64,000 nucleotides of DNA from assembly GCF_019801605.1 (NCBI RefSeq), contig NZ_JAHVIT010000002.1, forward strand, positions 806,001-870,000, written 5' to 3'. Below the pieces are notes generated by a model. The model had not been told where the DNA came from, made no database searches, and saw only the letters and a program-made list of their open reading frames with translations. This document shows, piece after piece, positions 61,631 to 64,000 of this stretch (positions are counted from its first letter, which is position 1; each line of letters starts with the position of its first letter). The translations under genes were made by a program, and so were the position numbers. The stretch comes from Maritimibacter alkaliphilus. Lineage in GTDB: Bacteria; Pseudomonadota; Alphaproteobacteria; Rhodobacterales; Rhodobacteraceae.

Positions 61631-62977
61631 ATGAGCATCTTTAGACGTGCCGCTGGTGGCGCCGTTATGTCGCTCATCGCGTGCTGCAGCTTCGCGACCG
61701 CGGCCCTTGCACAGGACGACAGCCCGGCCACCCTGATCACCGGGGCCCGCATCTTCGACGGCGTGTCGGACACGCTGATCGAGGGGCAGGATGTCCTGAT
61801 CGAGGACGGCATGATCGCACAGGTCGCCGCCGGGATCGCCGCGCCGGAGGGGGCCACGGTGATCGACGCCGCGGGCCGCGTGATGACGCCCGGCTTCATC
61901 GACAGCCACGCGCACCTGATGCTGCAGATGTCCTATGGCGAAGGGCTCAACTCCGACGAGTTCTACCACGCCTACATGAGTACGCGAACCGCGCGGCAGT
62001 ACCTGATGCACGGCTTCACCACCGTGCGCGATGTGATGGGCAACACCTACTCGCTGAAGTCCGCCATCGACCAAGGCGTCGTGGTGGGGCCGAATGTCTT
62101 CCCCTCGGGGCCGATGATCTCGCAGACCTCGGGCCATTCCGACCACCGCAATGCGTCCTACAAGCCGGCGAACCTCGCCGATGAGCCGGATCTCTTCGTG
62201 AAGTACTTTCATGCCGCCATCGCCGACGGCCGGCCCGAGGTGCTGCAGGTCACGCGCGAGGCGCTGCGCCGCGGCTCGTCGCAGATCAAGATCTCGGTCG
62301 GCGGCGGCACGGGCAGCGAATTCGATCCGCTCGACGTGATCCAGTACACCGAGGACGAGATCCGCGCCGCGGTCGAGGCCGCCTCCGACTGGGGCACCTA
62401 TGTCACCGCCCACGTCTACAATTCCGACGGCATCCAGCGGGCGATCCGCGCCGGGGTGAAATCCATCGAGCACGGCCAGCTGATGGATCGGGAAACCATG
62501 CAGATGATGATGGAGAACGACGTGTGGCTGTCGCCGCAGGTCATCGTCTACACCTTCATCCCCCTCGGCTACACCGAGGATCAGGCCGCCAAGCACCGTC
62601 AGGCCTATGACGGCATCGACAACATGTTCACCATGGCCAAGGAGATGGGCTTCGAGAAGATCGCCTTCGGCAGCGACATCATCACCGACCCGGGGATGAT
62701 CGAGCGGATCAACGAGGAATTCGTCTACCGGACCGAGTGGTTCGACAATGCCGAGGTGCTGCGGCAGGCGACCTCCAAGTCGGCCGAGTTGCTCTCGATG
62801 GCGGGGCTGCGCGCGCCGTACAAGGGCAAGTTCGGCGTGATCGAGGAAGGCGCCCGCGCCGACCTGCTGCTGATCAACGGCAACCCGCTCGAAGATATCG
62901 AGATCCTCGTCGATTACGAGACCTCTCTCGCGCTGATCATGAAGCGCGGCGAGATCTTCAAGAACACCGTCGAGTGA
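61631..62977 (+). CDS. second exported metal-dependent amidohydrolase (COG1228)
   Basis: A 448-residue protein from the ATG at 61631 (AAAGGATGTT upstream). Signal peptide ends near ATAALAQ. Metal ligands: HAH in FIDSHAHLM, Lys in SQIKISVGGGTG, His in TAHVYNS, His in KSIEHGQ and Asp in FGSDI. It is a clear paralogue of the enzyme at 16796, sharing VKSIEHG, ARADLLLINGNPLEDI and the ending EIFKNT. It follows the M20 gene by 145 bases. A role in cleaving peptides or amides in the periplasm is inferred. Confidence 0.9.
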   Translation: MSIFRRAAGGAVMSLIACCSFATAALAQDDSPATLITGARIFDGVSDTLIEGQDVLIEDGMIAQVAAGIAAPEGATVIDAAGRVMTPGFIDSHAHLMLQMSYGEGLNSDEFYHAYMSTRTARQYLMHGFTTVRDVMGNTYSLKSAIDQGVVVGPNVFPSGPMISQTSGHSDHRNASYKPANLADEPDLFVKYFHAAIADGRPEVLQVTREALRRGSSQIKISVGGGTGSEFDPLDVIQYTEDEIRAAVEAASDWGTYVTAHVYNSDGIQRAIRAGVKSIEHGQLMDRETMQMMMENDVWLSPQVIVYTFIPLGYTEDQAAKHRQAYDGIDNMFTMAKEMGFEKIAFGSDIITDPGMIERINEEFVYRTEWFDNAEVLRQATSKSAELLSMAGLRAPYKGKFGVIEEGARADLLLINGNPLEDIEILVDYETSLALIMKRGEIFKNTVE

Positions 62978-63000
62978 TCGTGCAAGGGGGGGGCGTCCGC

Positions 63001-63399
63001 ATGATGGATCTGGCACGGCTTCTGACCTTGCAGCGCGTCTTTGCGGGCGCCTCGATCTCCTATCTGGTCGCAAGCGCGATCCGGGAACAGATGACCGGGG
63101 CCCCGCTGAGCGCCGCCGCGATCGGCCCGTCGATCCTGATGTTCCTCGTCTATCTGGGCATCCTCGTCCTGCCGCGGGCGGGGCGGATCGGGTGGTACCG
63201 GCTGGGCATGATCCCCGCGTTGCTTCTGTTCGGCGTGGGCGGCGTCATCGCCAATGTCCTGCGTTACCTCAACGGCGGCGCCGATCTCTATGCGGGTTTC
63301 CTCGCCTTTGCCGTCGCCGTCGCGATCAACCTGTTCGGCACATGCCTGAACATCGTGGCCCTCCTTGGCCGCTTCAGGACGGAAGGGAGCGTCTCATGA
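63001..63399 (+). CDS. small four-helix membrane protein
   Basis: A 132-residue protein from the ATG at 63001 (AAGGGGGGG upstream). Four hydrophobic helices are visible, including IGPSILMFLVYLGILVLPRA, MIPALLLFGVGGVIANVL and LAFAVAVAINLFGTCLNIVA. No family was recognised. It lies 23 bases after the amidohydrolase and is probably co-transcribed with it and the porin-like gene. Confidence 0.7.
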   Translation: MMDLARLLTLQRVFAGASISYLVASAIREQMTGAPLSAAAIGPSILMFLVYLGILVLPRAGRIGWYRLGMIPALLLFGVGGVIANVLRYLNGGADLYAGFLAFAVAVAINLFGTCLNIVALLGRFRTEGSVS

Positions 63400-63565
63400 C
63401 ACCGCGTCATCGGACCAGCCAGGCGGCAGAGGGCCATGGCCGCGTCCCGGCCCAACCGGATCGTGTCCGGAACCCTGAACCCCACGGGGACGGACACGAC
63501 ACAGCGCGGGCGGCCCATCCCACCGCCCGCGCACCCATCCCATCACAGACCCGGGGAGGTCAAAG

Positions 63566-64000
63566 ATGATCAGAAGAATCCTCGCGGCGTTGGCCGCAGT
63601 GTCCCTCGGCAGCGTGGCGGCAGGATCGGTGCAGGCGCAGAGCGTTCTGGACCCCTCCTTCGAGATCACAGCCTTCGGGGATTTCCCGATCGAGGGCGAC
63701 AGCAGCGAAGACAGCTTCTTCAACGCCCGCCTCGATGCCTATCTCGCCGTGCGCGACATCTGGGAAGGCGGCTCGCTGAGTTTCCACCTCGAGTATCTCG
63801 ACGGTGACGATTTCGAGGGGCTCGGCGGGGCAGGGGTGGTCTGGCCCACGAACGTCTACGCGGCGGTGCCCAAGGCCACGAGCAGCAATAATGCCACGCT
63901 CTCCTTCACGCTCACGCAGAAGATCACGCCCGCGACCTCGGTCACCTTCGGCAAGTTCAACGTCGTGGCGCTGGCCAAGAACACGCCGCTGCTGGGGGGC
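63566..64000 (+). CDS. porin-like outer membrane protein (OprB type), 5' part
   Basis: The first 145 codons of a gene cut by the window end. GGGGAGGTCAAAG precedes the ATG. A signal peptide (LAALAAVSLGSVAAGSVQAQ) leads to amphipathic beta strands (FFNARLDAYLAVRDIWEGGS, LSFHLEYLDGDDFEG, SLSFTLTQKITP-like), including FGKFNVVALAKNTPLLGG, which resembles carbohydrate-selective OprB porins. It may admit the substrate used by the exported peptidase and amidohydrolase. Confidence 0.7.
   Translation, partial: MIRRILAALAAVSLGSVAAGSVQAQSVLDPSFEITAFGDFPIEGDSSEDSFFNARLDAYLAVRDIWEGGSLSFHLEYLDGDDFEGLGGAGVVWPTNVYAAVPKATSSNNATLSFTLTQKITPATSVTFGKFNVVALAKNTPLLGG

Overview
The window is high-GC alphaproteobacterial DNA. 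A Rhodobacterales/Rhodobacteraceae host is inferred from the pca gene order, leuB, the tRNA-Pro context and scattered intergenic motifs of a type familiar in that order. It holds a chromosome segment interrupted by one apparently complete transposable (Mu-like) prophage.

Left host part (1-19594). A leftward pca operon (pcaD-pcaC-pcaH-pcaG-hydrolase-pcaB, the last truncated by the window edge) encodes protocatechuate ring cleavage to 3-oxoadipate. Next come a geranylgeranyl-reductase-type flavoprotein with an overlapping lipoprotein hydrolase, a TrxC-type thioredoxin, an L,D-transpeptidase, a small secreted DUF4168-type protein, the ABC-F factor EttA, an AI-2E family permease, an NAD(P)-binding epimerase-like protein divergent from a LysR regulator, leuB, a DMT permease and tRNA-Pro(CGG). 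An exported metal-dependent amidohydrolase and an AraC-type regulator end this part.

Prophage (19595-59783, 40,189 bp). Both ends can be read directly. Inverted termini beginning TGTAG and ending CTACA are flanked by a 5-bp duplication, gcctg, at 19590-19594 and 59784-59788. Gene order follows Mu. It runs from a leftward repressor, here a LexA/CI-type serine-protease fold with three palindromic operators, through a small early regulator, a ParB-like protein, DDE transposase A and ATPase B. DUF3164 and GemA-like early genes and a Mor-type activator follow, then lysis genes (amidase, holin candidate, embedded Rz/Rz1 pair). Head genes follow Mu (gp25, gp26, gp27, terminase, portal, gpF, protease I with nested scaffold Z, decoration, capsid T). 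The tail is siphovirus-like, not contractile: a tube protein but no sheath, a G/GT chaperone pair with a GGGAAAC -1 frameshift site, a tape measure with a lysozyme-like domain, a J-like tip protein with six 42-residue repeats, and a fibre. Non-Mu cargo lies between the left end and the repressor, and as two reverse-strand genes in the early region.

Right host part (59784-64000). This continues the locus interrupted by the phage: an exported M20 metallopeptidase, a second exported amidohydrolase paralogous to the one left of the prophage, a small membrane protein and the start of a porin-like protein. Together with the left amidohydrolase and AraC gene they look like a periplasmic peptide or amide scavenging module. 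That function is an inference; the substrate cannot be read from sequence.
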